Of a DNA stretch of 15,033 nucleotides, positions 7,168 through 14,664 are shown one piece after another (within the stretch, counting starts at the first letter, position 1; the number at the start of each line of letters is the position of its first letter). The notes beneath the pieces were generated by a model. That model was not told where the DNA came from, ran no database searches, and saw nothing but the letters and a program-made list of their open reading frames with translations. A program made the translations under genes and the position numbers. This DNA comes from Legionella sp. (GTDB lineage: Bacteria > Pseudomonadota > Gammaproteobacteria > Legionellales > Legionellaceae): contig SCSO01000244.1 of the NCBI GenBank assembly GCA_004297865.1, positions 1 to 15,033 of the forward strand, written 5' to 3'.

Positions 7168-10100
7168 TTAATCGTGATCTAACTCGATATCAATTCCCAG
7201 CGCTCTGATTTCTTTCAATAATACGTTGAAAGATTCAGGCATACCTGGGTCCATACGATGGTCGCCATCGACTATATTTTTGTAGATCTTTGTTCTACCA
7301 CCAACATCATCTGATTTCACTGTCAACATTTCTTGTAAGGTGTAAGCAGCACCATATGCTTCAAGTGCCCACACTTCCATCTCTCCGAAACGCTGACCAC
7401 CAAATTGTGCTTTACCACCTAGTGGTTGTTGTGTAACTAAACTATAAGAACCTGTTGAACGAGCATGCATTTTGTCATCAACTAAGTGATTTAACTTCAA
7501 CATATACATGTATCCGACAGTGACCTTATTATCGAACTGATTGCCTGTACGCCCATCAATAAGAGTGGTTTTACCATCTAGAGGTAAATCAGCTAGACTG
7601 AGCATCGCCTTAATTTCTTCTTCAGAAGCTCCATCAAATACAGGCGTTGCCATAGGAACACCTGCTCGTAGATTTTCTGCAAGACGCATTAATTCTGCAT
7701 CACTGAAAAGATCAAGATTCACTCGCTTCAGATCATCATGGTTATAGATCTTATGTAAAAATGCTTTGATTTCCGTAGGAGATTCTTTGCTATCAAGCAT
7801 CTTAGCAATCTTGTTACCTAGTCCTTTTGCTGCAAGTCCTAAGTGAGTTTCAAGTACCTGACCGATGTTCATACGTGATGGTACGCCTAATGGATTCAAT
7901 ACGATATCCACTGCTGTTCCATCTTCCATATGTGGCATGTCTTCCACTGGAACTACAATGGAGATAACCCCTTTGTTCCCGTGACGACCCGCCATCTTAT
8001 CACCAGGTTGAATTCTACGTTTAACTGCCATGTAGACTTTAACAATCTTTAATACTCCAGGCGCTAAATCATCACCTTGGATAATTTTTTTACGACTATC
8101 GTTAAAGCGTTGTTCCATTTGTTTGGTTAAAGCATCTAATTGTTTAGATAATTGTTCAAGTTGTTGACTTATTTCATCGTTATCAACGCGTATATCAAAC
8201 CACTTTTCTCTATCAACAGTTTGCAAATATTCCTTAGTGACTTTAGCTCCAGACTTAAGACTACCTGGACCACCTTTAGATACTTTATCTATCAATAAAG
8301 TAGACACACGATGATAAATGTCTTCTTCGCGAATACGACGCTCATCGATTAAGTCTTTTCGTACTCGAGCCAAATGTTCTTCTTCAATCGTTTTTGCACG
8401 TGCATCTTTATCTAAACCGTCGCGCGTAAATACTTGTACGTCAATAACGGTACCGTTCATACCAGAAGGTACACGTAATGAAGAGTCTTTCACATCGGAT
8501 GCTTTCTCACCGAAAATTGCCCGTAAAAGTTTTTCTTCAGGAGTAAGTTGAGTTTCACCTTTAGGTGTTACCTTCCCTACTAAAATATCGCCAGCACTGA
8601 CTTCAGCACCGATGTAAACTACACCTGATTCGTCAAGGTTGGATAATGCAGACTCACCTACGTTAGGGATATCCGCAGTAATTTCTTCCGTACCTAATTT
8701 GGTATCACGAGCTATACAGGTTAATTCTTCAATATGAATTGTGGTGAAACGATCATCTTGTACAATACGTTCAGAGAGAAGAATCGAATCCTCGAAGTTA
8801 TATCCATTCCAAGGCATGAATGCGACTAAGAGATTTTGTCCTAGTGCTAATTCACCCATATCGGTACAAGGACCGTCGGCTAAAATGTCACCTTTTTGAA
8901 TACGAGTACCCGTTGAAACTATAGGACGCTGGTTGATACAAGTATCCTGGTTTGAACGGAAGTATTTCGTCAGGTTATAAATATCAACCCCAGTTTCACC
9001 TGCAGTGGTTTCATCATCGTTAACGCGGACCACAATACGTGAAGCGTCAACGAGGTCAATTACTCCACCACGTTTAGCAACTACTGATACTCCAGAATCA
9101 GACGCAACTGTTCGCTCCATTCCAGTACCTACAAGCGGCTTTTCCGAACGCAATGTTGGGACGGCTTGACGTTGCATGTTGGAACCCATCAATGCACGGT
9201 TCGCATCGTCATGCTCAAGGAAAGGGATTAGAGAAGCAGCCACCGAAACGATCTGTTTTGGTGATACGTCCATATAATTGATCTTGTCTGGTGTAGTCAA
9301 AGAAAATTCGTTTTGATGACGACAAGGTACTAGATCCGCTAGGATATTCCCTTTTGCATCTACTGCTACGCTAGATTGAGCGATGTATTGATCAACTTCT
9401 TCAATCGCAGACAGATATTCAATTTCGTCAGTCACTCGACCATCAATTACTTTACGACAAGGCGTTTCAATGAAACCGTACTCATTTGTTTGTGCGTAAA
9501 CAGATAAAGAGTTAATCAAACCAATGTTTGGACCTTCAGGAGTCTCAATTGGACAAACTCTTCCGTAGTGAGTGGTATGAACGTCACGCACTTCGAAACC
9601 AGCTCGCTCACGAGTTAAACCACCTGGGCCTAAGGCTGATACACGGCGCTTATGGGTCACACCTGAAAGAGGATTTACTTGATCCATAAATTGCGATAAC
9701 TGGCTAGAACCAAAGAATTCTTTAATTGCTGCAGAGACTGGTTTAGCATTGACTAAGTCTTGAGGCATTAAATTCTCAGACTCAGCTAAACTTAATCTTT
9801 CTTTTACAGCACGCTCAACCCGTACCAAACCGACACGGAATTGGTTTTCAGTCATCTCACCAACACTTCGCACACGACGGTTACCTAAGTGGTCAATATC
9901 GTCCACCATACCTATACCGTTACGAATGTCGATTAAGGTTTTAATGACCGACATAATGTCTTCTTTAGTTAAAGTACCTGGACCGTCGTCATTTTTACGA
10001 CCAACACGACGGTTAAATTTCATACGACCTACTGCAGAAAGATCATAGCGATCTTCAACAAAAAATAAGTTTTTGAATAATGCTTCAGCGGCCTCTTTTG

Positions 10101-11271
10101 TTGGTGGCTCGCCTGGTCGCATCATTCTATAAATTTCTACCAATGCCTCTAATTGATTAGAAGTAGGATCAATTTTTAAGGTATCTGAAATATATGAGCC
10201 ATGATCTAAATCATTGGTATAAATCATATCGATATTAAGAATACCCAATTCTGCCATTTTATCGAGTAGCTCATCAGTTATCTCGTCATTGGCTTGGGCA
10301 ACGAACTCACCCGTTTCAGTATCAATGATATTTTTAGCTAATATTTTTCCTACTAAGTAATCTCGTGGAATAATGAGATCCTTCATTTGAGCTTTTTCCA
10401 TTAACTTAATATGTCTAGCAGTAATCCGACGACCCTGCTCAACAATCAGCTCACCCGTTTCAGGAATTACGATATCAAAAGATGCAATTTCACCTCTTAA
10501 TCGTTGCGGGATTAATTCAATATGGTATTCACCGTTTTTAACGTAACAGTGAGTAATTTCGAAGAATTCAGCAAGAATTTCTTCAGTTTCATAGCCTAAT
10601 GCACGTAACAAAATGCTGACAGGAAGTTTACGACGTCTGTCGATACGTACATACACGCAATCTTTAGGATCAAATTCAAAATCTAACCAAGAACCACGGT
10701 AAGGAATAATACGTGCGGAATAAAGTAATTTACCAGAAGAATGGGTTTTACCTTTATCATGTTCGAAAATTACCCCAGGAGAACGATGTAACTGAGAAAC
10801 AACTACACGCTCCGTACCATTTATAACGAAGGTACCGACATCCGTCATTAAAGGAATTTCTCCCATAAATACATCTTGTTCTCTGATGTCTTTAATAGGC
10901 TTTGGATCTTCAGTAGCATCTTTATCCAATACTACTAATCTAATTTTTACACGCAATGGTGCAGAATATGTTAAACCACGGAGTTTACACTCACGAACGT
11001 CAAACGCGGTCTCTCCGAGTTTATAACCCATATACTCAAGTCTGGCGTTACCAGAAAAACTTTCAATAGGAAATACTGAAGAGAAAGCAGCATGTAAACC
11101 TGTATTAAGCTGATCACCTGGTTTGCAATCCGGCTGTAAAAAATCTTCATAAGATTTACGCTGAATACGGAGCAAGTTAGGGATGGGCATTATATTCGGA
11201 CGCTTTTCAAAGCTTTTGCGAATTCTGTTCATCTCAGCATGTGATAAATGAGGTTTAGCTGCAGCGGCCAT
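7168..11271 (-). CDS. rpoB: DNA-directed RNA polymerase subunit beta
   Basis: Beta forms one pincer of RNA polymerase and the rifampicin pocket. The 1367-residue product is about 25 longer than E. coli RpoB, with a 14-residue offset already present by the rifampicin region. Visible landmarks: RSPGVIFEHDKGKTHSSGK and YRGSWLDFEFDPKD (N-terminal half), rifampicin cluster I at about 521-550 (GSSQLSQFMDQ...HKRRVSALGPGGL), GMERTVASDSG, and the catalytic KRRIQPGDKMAGRHGNKG block with Lys1092 and Lys1100 (E. coli 1065 and 1073). The end, GMPESFNVLLKEIRALGIDIEL, is canonical. Cluster I has wild-type residues at the main resistance positions, and Val532 replaces E. coli Asn518. The ATG follows GAGGA with a 7-base spacer. 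The gene lies 90 bases after rplL, beyond an attenuator-like hairpin, and 46 bases before the rpoC TTG. Confidence 0.99.
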   Translation of the reverse strand: MAAAAKPHLSHAEMNRIRKSFEKRPNIMPIPNLLRIQRKSYEDFLQPDCKPGDQLNTGLHAAFSSVFPIESFSGNARLEYMGYKLGETAFDVRECKLRGLTYSAPLRVKIRLVVLDKDATEDPKPIKDIREQDVFMGEIPLMTDVGTFVINGTERVVVSQLHRSPGVIFEHDKGKTHSSGKLLYSARIIPYRGSWLDFEFDPKDCVYVRIDRRRKLPVSILLRALGYETEEILAEFFEITHCYVKNGEYHIELIPQRLRGEIASFDIVIPETGELIVEQGRRITARHIKLMEKAQMKDLIIPRDYLVGKILAKNIIDTETGEFVAQANDEITDELLDKMAELGILNIDMIYTNDLDHGSYISDTLKIDPTSNQLEALVEIYRMMRPGEPPTKEAAEALFKNLFFVEDRYDLSAVGRMKFNRRVGRKNDDGPGTLTKEDIMSVIKTLIDIRNGIGMVDDIDHLGNRRVRSVGEMTENQFRVGLVRVERAVKERLSLAESENLMPQDLVNAKPVSAAIKEFFGSSQLSQFMDQVNPLSGVTHKRRVSALGPGGLTRERAGFEVRDVHTTHYGRVCPIETPEGPNIGLINSLSVYAQTNEYGFIETPCRKVIDGRVTDEIEYLSAIEEVDQYIAQSSVAVDAKGNILADLVPCRHQNEFSLTTPDKINYMDVSPKQIVSVAASLIPFLEHDDANRALMGSNMQRQAVPTLRSEKPLVGTGMERTVASDSGVSVVAKRGGVIDLVDASRIVVRVNDDETTAGETGVDIYNLTKYFRSNQDTCINQRPIVSTGTRIQKGDILADGPCTDMGELALGQNLLVAFMPWNGYNFEDSILLSERIVQDDRFTTIHIEELTCIARDTKLGTEEITADIPNVGESALSNLDESGVVYIGAEVSAGDILVGKVTPKGETQLTPEEKLLRAIFGEKASDVKDSSLRVPSGMNGTVIDVQVFTRDGLDKDARAKTIEEEHLARVRKDLIDERRIREEDIYHRVSTLLIDKVSKGGPGSLKSGAKVTKEYLQTVDREKWFDIRVDNDEISQQLEQLSKQLDALTKQMEQRFNDSRKKIIQGDDLAPGVLKIVKVYMAVKRRIQPGDKMAGRHGNKGVISIVVPVEDMPHMEDGTAVDIVLNPLGVPSRMNIGQVLETHLGLAAKGLGNKIAKMLDSKESPTEIKAFLHKIYNHDDLKRVNLDLFSDAELMRLAENLRAGVPMATPVFDGASEEEIKAMLSLADLPLDGKTTLIDGRTGNQFDNKVTVGYMYMLKLNHLVDDKMHARSTGSYSLVTQQPLGGKAQFGGQRFGEMEVWALEAYGAAYTLQEMLTVKSDDVGGRTKIYKNIVDGDHRMDPGMPESFNVLLKEIRALGIDIELDHD

Positions 11272-11312
11272 GGTGGTTCCTCTTTAAATTAGTGATATCT
11301 TCAAACGCATAA

Positions 11313-11338
11313 ACCCAGCCATGAAAACATGGCTGGGT
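11313..11338 (-). terminator. rplL-rpoB intergenic hairpin, attenuator candidate
   Basis: ACCCAGCCATG (11313-11323) and CATGGCTGGGT (11328-11338) form a perfect 11-bp stem with a 4-base loop (UUUU in the RNA), 23 bases after the rplL stop. On the minus strand it is followed by only a short T stretch (GGGTTTATGCG, partly inside the stem), so termination is probably partial. In E. coli this intergenic region holds an attenuator that lowers rpoBC expression relative to rplJL, and an RNase III site. Position and structure here fit that role; function is inferred. Confidence 0.7.
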
Positions 11339-11361
11339 CCTGTATAACTAGTGGATCTTGA

Positions 11362-11736
11362 TTATTTAACTTCAGCTGTTGCACCAGCTTCTTCAAGAGC
11401 TTTCTTGATAGATGCTGCTTCGTCTTTAGATACACCTTCTTTAACTGTTGCAGGTGCACCTTCAACTAGGTCTTTAGCTTCTTTTAAACCTAAACCAGTG
11501 ATTTCACGAATTGATTTAATAACGCCTACTTTGTTAGCACCAAAGCTAGTCATTACTACAGTAAATTCGGTTTGTTCTTCGCCTGCAGCAGCGGCAGCAG
11601 CTGGTGCAGCAACTGCAACAGCAGCGGCAGCAGCAGATACGTTAAACTTCTCTTCCATAGCTTCGATAAGCTCAACAACTTCCATAACAGACATGTTAGA
11701 TATAGTATCTAAAATTTCATTCTTTGACACAGCCAT
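11362..11736 (-). CDS. rplL: 50S ribosomal protein L7/L12
   Basis: L7/L12 dimers form the mobile stalk of the 50S subunit, bound through L10, and recruit EF-Tu, EF-G and IF2. The 124-residue protein has the expected parts: an N-terminal dimerisation domain (to about residue 32, MSVMEVVELIEAMEEKFNV), an Ala-rich hinge (about 34-53), and the C-terminal domain with TEFTVVMTSFGANKVGVIK, IREITGLGLKEAKDLVEGAP and the end KALEEAGATAEVK. GGAG lies 6 bases before the ATG. The gap from rplJ is 32 bases, so the two are surely co-transcribed. The stalk requires several copies of this protein per ribosome, consistent with the attenuator-like hairpin just downstream. The hinge is written in GCA/GCT/GCG codons, which gives a locally GC-rich repetitive stretch and a spurious antisense frame. 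Confidence 0.98.
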   Translation of the reverse strand: MAVSKNEILDTISNMSVMEVVELIEAMEEKFNVSAAAAAVAVAAPAAAAAAGEEQTEFTVVMTSFGANKVGVIKSIREITGLGLKEAKDLVEGAPATVKEGVSKDEAASIKKALEEAGATAEVK

Positions 11737-11768
11737 TACTAGCTCCTAAATAAATTGATATAAATGGT

Positions 11769-12293
11769 TTACTTTTCTTTCGCGTCTTTTACTGCAGCAA
11801 GCGTTCTTACTAATTTCGCATGCGGCTCAGCTAAAGTACGAGCAAGTTTCTCAATTGGTGCCTTCATTACATACATTAACTTAGCAATCGCTTCATCACG
11901 TGTAGGTAAGCTCGCAACCGCATCAATTTGATTCGGTTGATAAATCTTCCCGCCAACAGACAATGCTTTGATTTCAAGTTTATCGAATGTTTTAATGAAA
12001 TCTTTGAGTAATCTTGCAGCATCACTCGGAGCTTCTAGAGATAAAGCAATAAATAACGGACCTACTAGTAGGTCATTTAAACATTCAAATTCAGTGCCTT
12101 TGAATGCTCTTCTTGTTAAAGTATTTCTTACAACTCGTAAATAAACACCGGATTTGCGTGCCTGACTACGTAATTGAGTCATTTGATTTACAGTTAAACC
12201 ACGATAATCAGCAACTACTGCTGAAATTGCCTTAGAAGCAACAGCGGTTACCTCTTCAACTACGGCTTTTTTTCCAGCTAAATTTAATGTCAC
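11769..12293 (-). CDS. rplJ: 50S ribosomal protein L10
   Basis: L10 anchors the L7/L12 dimers to the L11-binding region of 23S rRNA and, as the L10(L7/L12) complex, represses its own mRNA in E. coli. The 174-residue product (E. coli about 165) has the N-terminal RNA-binding domain with AVVADYRGLTVNQMTQLR, VYLRVVRNTLTRRA and GPLFIALS. A C-terminal helical region (about residues 130-174) binds L7/L12. The start is GTG at 12293, chosen because it yields the family N-terminus (VTLNLAGKKAVVEEV) and lies 8 bases after an excellent AGGAGG. The gene follows a 172-base leader containing the L10-type regulatory structure and precedes rplL by 32 bases. Confidence 0.98.
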   Translation of the reverse strand: MTLNLAGKKAVVEEVTAVASKAISAVVADYRGLTVNQMTQLRSQARKSGVYLRVVRNTLTRRAFKGTEFECLNDLLVGPLFIALSLEAPSDAARLLKDFIKTFDKLEIKALSVGGKIYQPNQIDAVASLPTRDEAIAKLMYVMKAPIEKLARTLAEPHAKLVRTLAAVKDAKEK

Positions 12294-12440
12294 GCTACTG
12301 ACCTCCTAAGTTGTACAAATCATTAGAGATTTGACAGTTATGGTGGCCGTTCAGATACTCTGAGCCGGTTCACCGTCTGCGCAGGAAATTAAGCCGAAGC
12401 ACCTGCGGTCTTCGACGGCATGGAACCTAATCAATGCCGT
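12294..12440 (-). promoter_or_regulatory. rplJ mRNA leader with L10(L7/L12) binding structure
   Basis: This leader contains the K-turn helix known from the gammaproteobacterial L10 leader. On the RNA strand ACCGCAGG (12409-12402) pairs with CCTG and CGGT, which are split by the asymmetric bulge CGCAGA; the element spans 12372-12409. Further stems are ACGGCAT/ATGCCGT (12415-12440, 7 bp, 12-base loop) and TCAGA/TCTGA (12351-12363). The leader ends in AGGAGG before the rplJ GTG. By analogy with E. coli, excess L10(L7/L12) binds the K-turn and blocks rplJL translation. I recognise the core motif from memory; binding here is inferred. I could not identify a convincing promoter within the leader. 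Confidence 0.75.
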
Positions 12441-12465
12441 GAATTCGTGAAAATGGGTACTTATC

Positions 12466-13161
12466 TTACACAGATAAAGTGGAAATATCAATAGGTAAAC
12501 CTGGACCCATAGTTGAAGTCAGGTATACTTTCTTAAGATATTGACCTTTTGATGAAGCAGGTTTAGCTTTTCTTAGGTCAGTGATTAAAGCGATAAGGTT
12601 TTCAAAAATATCCTCTGCTTTAAAGCTTACTTTACCCACGGAGCAGTGAATTATACCATTCTTATCCGTACGATAGCGTACCTGACCTGACTTGGCATCT
12701 TTAACTGCAGCTTCAACGTTAGTAGTCACAGTTCCTACTTTAGGGTTAGGCATTAAACCTCTTGGTCCCAATACTGTACCTAATTGCCCTACTAAACGCA
12801 TAGCATCTGGGGTTGCAATGACTACATCGAAGTCCATTGCGCCACCTTTAATTGATTCTGCTAAATCTTCGAATCCTACTATATCTGCACCAGCATCTTT
12901 TGCTTTTGTGGCATTATCACCTTGTGCAAATACTGCTACTCGAACAGTTTTTCCAGTACCCTTAGGAAGGTTTGTAGAAGATCGAACAACTTGATCTGAC
13001 TTCTTAGGATCAACACCAAGCCCAATGCATACATCAACACTCTCGTTAAATTTAGATGATGCGATTTGTTTTAATATTTCTACAGCCTCACTAACGCTAT
13101 ATAGCGTATTAAGCTTAACTAATTTATCAATTTGTTTCTGTTTTTTTGTCGTCTTTGCCAT
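12466..13161 (-). CDS. rplA: 50S ribosomal protein L1
   Basis: L1 binds the mobile L1 stalk of 23S rRNA and helps move deacylated tRNA from the E site. In E. coli it also represses translation of the rplK-rplA message. The 231-residue protein (E. coli 234) shows the two-domain pattern: a Lys-rich N-terminus, NESVDVCIGLGVDPKKSDQ, the inserted domain II with VRVAVFAQGD, DAMRLVGQLGTVLGPRGLMP and NPKVGTVT, then a return to domain I with KGQYLKKVYLTSTMGPGLPI, which holds the RNA-binding Thr-Ser-Thr-Met-Gly-Pro-Gly motif. The ATG is 9 bases after the rplK stop, and its AGGGG ribosome site begins within the rplK stop codon, so coupled translation is likely. Confidence 0.98.
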   Translation of the reverse strand: MAKTTKKQKQIDKLVKLNTLYSVSEAVEILKQIASSKFNESVDVCIGLGVDPKKSDQVVRSSTNLPKGTGKTVRVAVFAQGDNATKAKDAGADIVGFEDLAESIKGGAMDFDVVIATPDAMRLVGQLGTVLGPRGLMPNPKVGTVTTNVEAAVKDAKSGQVRYRTDKNGIIHCSVGKVSFKAEDIFENLIALITDLRKAKPASSKGQYLKKVYLTSTMGPGLPIDISTLSV

Positions 13162-13170
13162 GATAACCCC

Positions 13171-13605
13171 TTATTCTAAGCCTTCAACGTCGATACCCAT
13201 ACTGCGAGCAGTACCTGCAATTGTTCTAACGGCTGCTTTAAGATCCGCAGCAGTTAAATCAGGCTCCTTCATCTTCGCAATCTCTTCCAGTTGCTTAACA
13301 TTAAGCTTGGCAACTTTCTTCGTGTTCGGGGTACCACTTCCGCTTTGAATACCAGCTGCTTTCTTTAAAAGAACCGAAGCCGGTGGAGTTTTAGTGATAA
13401 AGGTAAAGCTGCGATCCGTATAAACAGTAATAACTACTGGAGTAGGTAAACCTTGCTCCATTTGTTGGGTTGCAGCATTGAACGCTTTACAGAATTCCAT
13501 AATGTTCACACCACGCTGACCTAAAGCAGGTCCTACTGGTGGACTTGGGTTTGCTTTTCCTGCTGGAATTTGCAATTTAATATATGCATCTACTTTTTTA
13601 GCCAT
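13171..13605 (-). CDS. rplK: 50S ribosomal protein L11
   Basis: L11 binds the GTPase-associated region of 23S rRNA with L10 and is needed for RelA activation by uncharged tRNA; it is also part of the thiostrepton site. The 144-residue product (E. coli 142) has the N-terminal domain IKLQIPAGKANPSPPVGPALGQ with its conserved prolines, GVNIMEFCKAFNAAT, and the C-terminal RNA-binding domain ending RTIAGTARSMGIDVEG. AAGGAGT lies 5 bases before the ATG. It is the first gene after the nusG terminator-like element, so it should head the L11 operon with rplA. Its leader contains a long hairpin that may be the L1 repressor site. Confidence 0.98.
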   Translation of the reverse strand: MAKKVDAYIKLQIPAGKANPSPPVGPALGQRGVNIMEFCKAFNAATQQMEQGLPTPVVITVYTDRSFTFITKTPPASVLLKKAAGIQSGSGTPNTKKVAKLNVKQLEEIAKMKEPDLTAADLKAAVRTIAGTARSMGIDVEGLE

Positions 13606-13628
13606 TTTGACTCCTTATGGGTAATGAC

Positions 13629-13672
13629 GCTATTATCGATGAGTACTTATTTAACAAGCACCATTTAATAGC
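13629..13672 (-). promoter_or_regulatory. Structured rplK leader, possible L1 autoregulatory site
   Basis: GCTATTA and TAATAGC (13629-13635 with 13666-13672) form a 7-bp outer helix. Inside it, GTGCTT can pair with AAGTAC (one G-U pair) around a 7-base loop, leaving an asymmetric internal loop. Two short helices separated by an asymmetric loop upstream of the L11 gene is the general form of known L1 mRNA binding sites. I did not match the specific L1 contact bases, so this is a structural suggestion only. Confidence 0.35.
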
Positions 13673-13680
13673 TCCCCGTT

Positions 13681-13712
13681 ACAAAAAACATTCATCTATA
13701 AATATATGAATG
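13681..13712 (-). terminator. Intrinsic-type terminator after nusG
   Basis: On the minus strand CATTCAT (13712-13706) pairs with ATGAATG (13695-13689), possibly extended by two inner pairs past a mismatch. The stem is followed directly by C and a run of six T (13688-13683). It lies 30 bases after the nusG stop. The stem is AT-rich and therefore weak, so readthrough into rplK is plausible. It would separate secE-nusG from rplKA. Confidence 0.65.
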
Positions 13713-13741
13713 CTCACTACTATACTCTTAAGTTAATTCGC

Positions 13742-14287
13742 CTAGGTTTTTTCTACTTGGCTAAACTCAAGTTCTACAGGCGTTGAACGCCCAAAAATCA
13801 GAACTGCTACTCTTAATCTGTTTTTCTCGTAGTTGACTTCTTCGACCACACCATTAAAGTCAACAAAAGGCCCCTCTTTCACACGGACCACTTCACCAGG
13901 TTCAAATAGTACTTTAGGCCTTGGTTTAGTCACCCCATCTTCAACTCTTTGCATAATAGATTGGGCTTCTTTGTCAGTAATGGGCGTAGGCGTTTGGCTA
14001 GTGCCACCTATGAAGCCTAAGACTCTGGGTATAGCTCTTACCATATGCCAAGTTTGGTCATCCATCACCATATTGACCAATACATAACCTGGGAAAAATT
14101 TACGTGTACTTTTACGTTTCTGTCCTGAACGCATTTCAACAACTTCTTCAGAGGGTACTACTACTTCACCGATTCTATCTTGTAAATTATGATGTATCGC
14201 TCTTGAAGTAATTTCGCGCATTACGAAATTTTCGTATCCTGAATAGGCATGTACAACGTACCACTGTTTTGTTTTGTGTTCGTCCAC
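13742..14287 (-). CDS. nusG: Transcription termination/antitermination factor NusG
   Basis: NusG binds the RNA polymerase clamp, suppresses pausing, and links polymerase to Rho or to ribosomal protein S10. From the GTG at 14287 the protein is 181 residues, the same as E. coli. It has an NGN domain (about 8-115: QWYVVHAYSGYEN, EEVVEMRSGQKRKS, RKFFPGYVLVNM, VLGFIGGT) and a C-terminal KOW domain (about 127-180: FEPGEVVRVKEGPFVDFNG, ending in TPVELEFSQVEK). I chose this GTG because AGGGTG lies about 8 bases upstream and the length fits. A second in-frame GTG at 14296 overlaps the secE TGA and would add three residues. Frames extending further upstream run into secE and are spurious. Translation is probably coupled to secE. 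Confidence 0.97.
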   Translation of the reverse strand: MDEHKTKQWYVVHAYSGYENFVMREITSRAIHHNLQDRIGEVVVPSEEVVEMRSGQKRKSTRKFFPGYVLVNMVMDDQTWHMVRAIPRVLGFIGGTSQTPTPITDKEAQSIMQRVEDGVTKPRPKVLFEPGEVVRVKEGPFVDFNGVVEEVNYEKNRLRVAVLIFGRSTPVELEFSQVEKT

Positions 14288-14292
14288 CGTAT

Positions 14293-14664
14293 TCACCCTA
14301 AATGCGTTAATTTTGCAATTACCCACATCATCATAGAATCTACGCCCCAAAGGATAAATCCTGTGAGCGTTACCATAACCATGACTATTGTGGTTGTTTG
14401 AATTGTTTCTTGTCGTGTAGGCCAAACCACTTTAAGCAACTCAATCTTTGCCTCTTGGGCAAATTGAAACACTTCCTGTCCCTTGGTTGTCATATAGCCA
14501 AACAACAAGGTCAGAACAAACCAGCCTATCCAAATAACAGCCTGAATTGGGCCTGAAAAATGGTAGTAGTAAGTACAAATAAATGCACCCACGGTAATTA
14601 GCGCAATGGCTAACCATGAGAATGCGTCTTTCAATTTAAAATGTCCTGTGTTTGAACTGTTCAT
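14293..14664 (-). CDS. secE: Preprotein translocase subunit SecE
   Basis: SecE is the small essential inner-membrane subunit of SecYEG that clamps SecY. The 123-residue protein has three predicted membrane segments (about 14-34, 40-58 and 91-118), as in E. coli (127 residues). Between the second and third lies the conserved cytoplasmic amphipathic region with EAKIELLKVVWPTRQETI (71-88). I chose the ATG at 14664 because the longer open frame upstream reads through the tRNA-Trp sequence and cannot be coding. The chosen start lies 15 bases past the tRNA 3' CCA, and no good Shine-Dalgarno is visible (CCAAGTAAAT precedes ATG). nusG starts at or just past the secE stop. Confidence 0.96.
   Translation of the reverse strand: MNSSNTGHFKLKDAFSWLAIALITVGAFICTYYYHFSGPIQAVIWIGWFVLTLLFGYMTTKGQEVFQFAQEAKIELLKVVWPTRQETIQTTTIVMVMVTLTGFILWGVDSMMMWVIAKLTHLG

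Noticed and set aside
11583..11640. Trinucleotide-like GCN repeat
   Set aside because: It is the codon pattern of the normal L7/L12 Ala hinge, not an independent repeat element.
11351..11749. Long open frame on the plus strand opposite rplL (132 codons, Ala/Thr-rich)
   Set aside because: It is the antisense shadow of the rplL Ala-rich hinge codons. It has no recognisable domain, and rplL on the other strand is certain.
12461..12477. Small 6-bp inverted repeat at the rplA stop codon
   Set aside because: It is AT-rich and short with no T-run, so it is unlikely to terminate. A role in the rplJ leader cannot be shown.
13025..13348. Plus-strand open frame across the rplA-rplK junction
   Set aside because: It is fully opposite two confidently identified ribosomal protein genes and resembles no family I know. 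Other plus-strand frames in the window are rejected for the same reason.
13633..13658. Possible rplK promoter with -10 GATAAT
   Set aside because: The nearest -35-like hexamer TTGTTA is only 14 bases away, other spacings give no match, and the -10 overlaps the arm of the leader hairpin.
14288..14425. N-terminal extension of nusG (starting MAYTTRNN)
   Set aside because: It lies within secE in another frame, and the remaining 181 residues from GTG 14287 already match full-length NusG.
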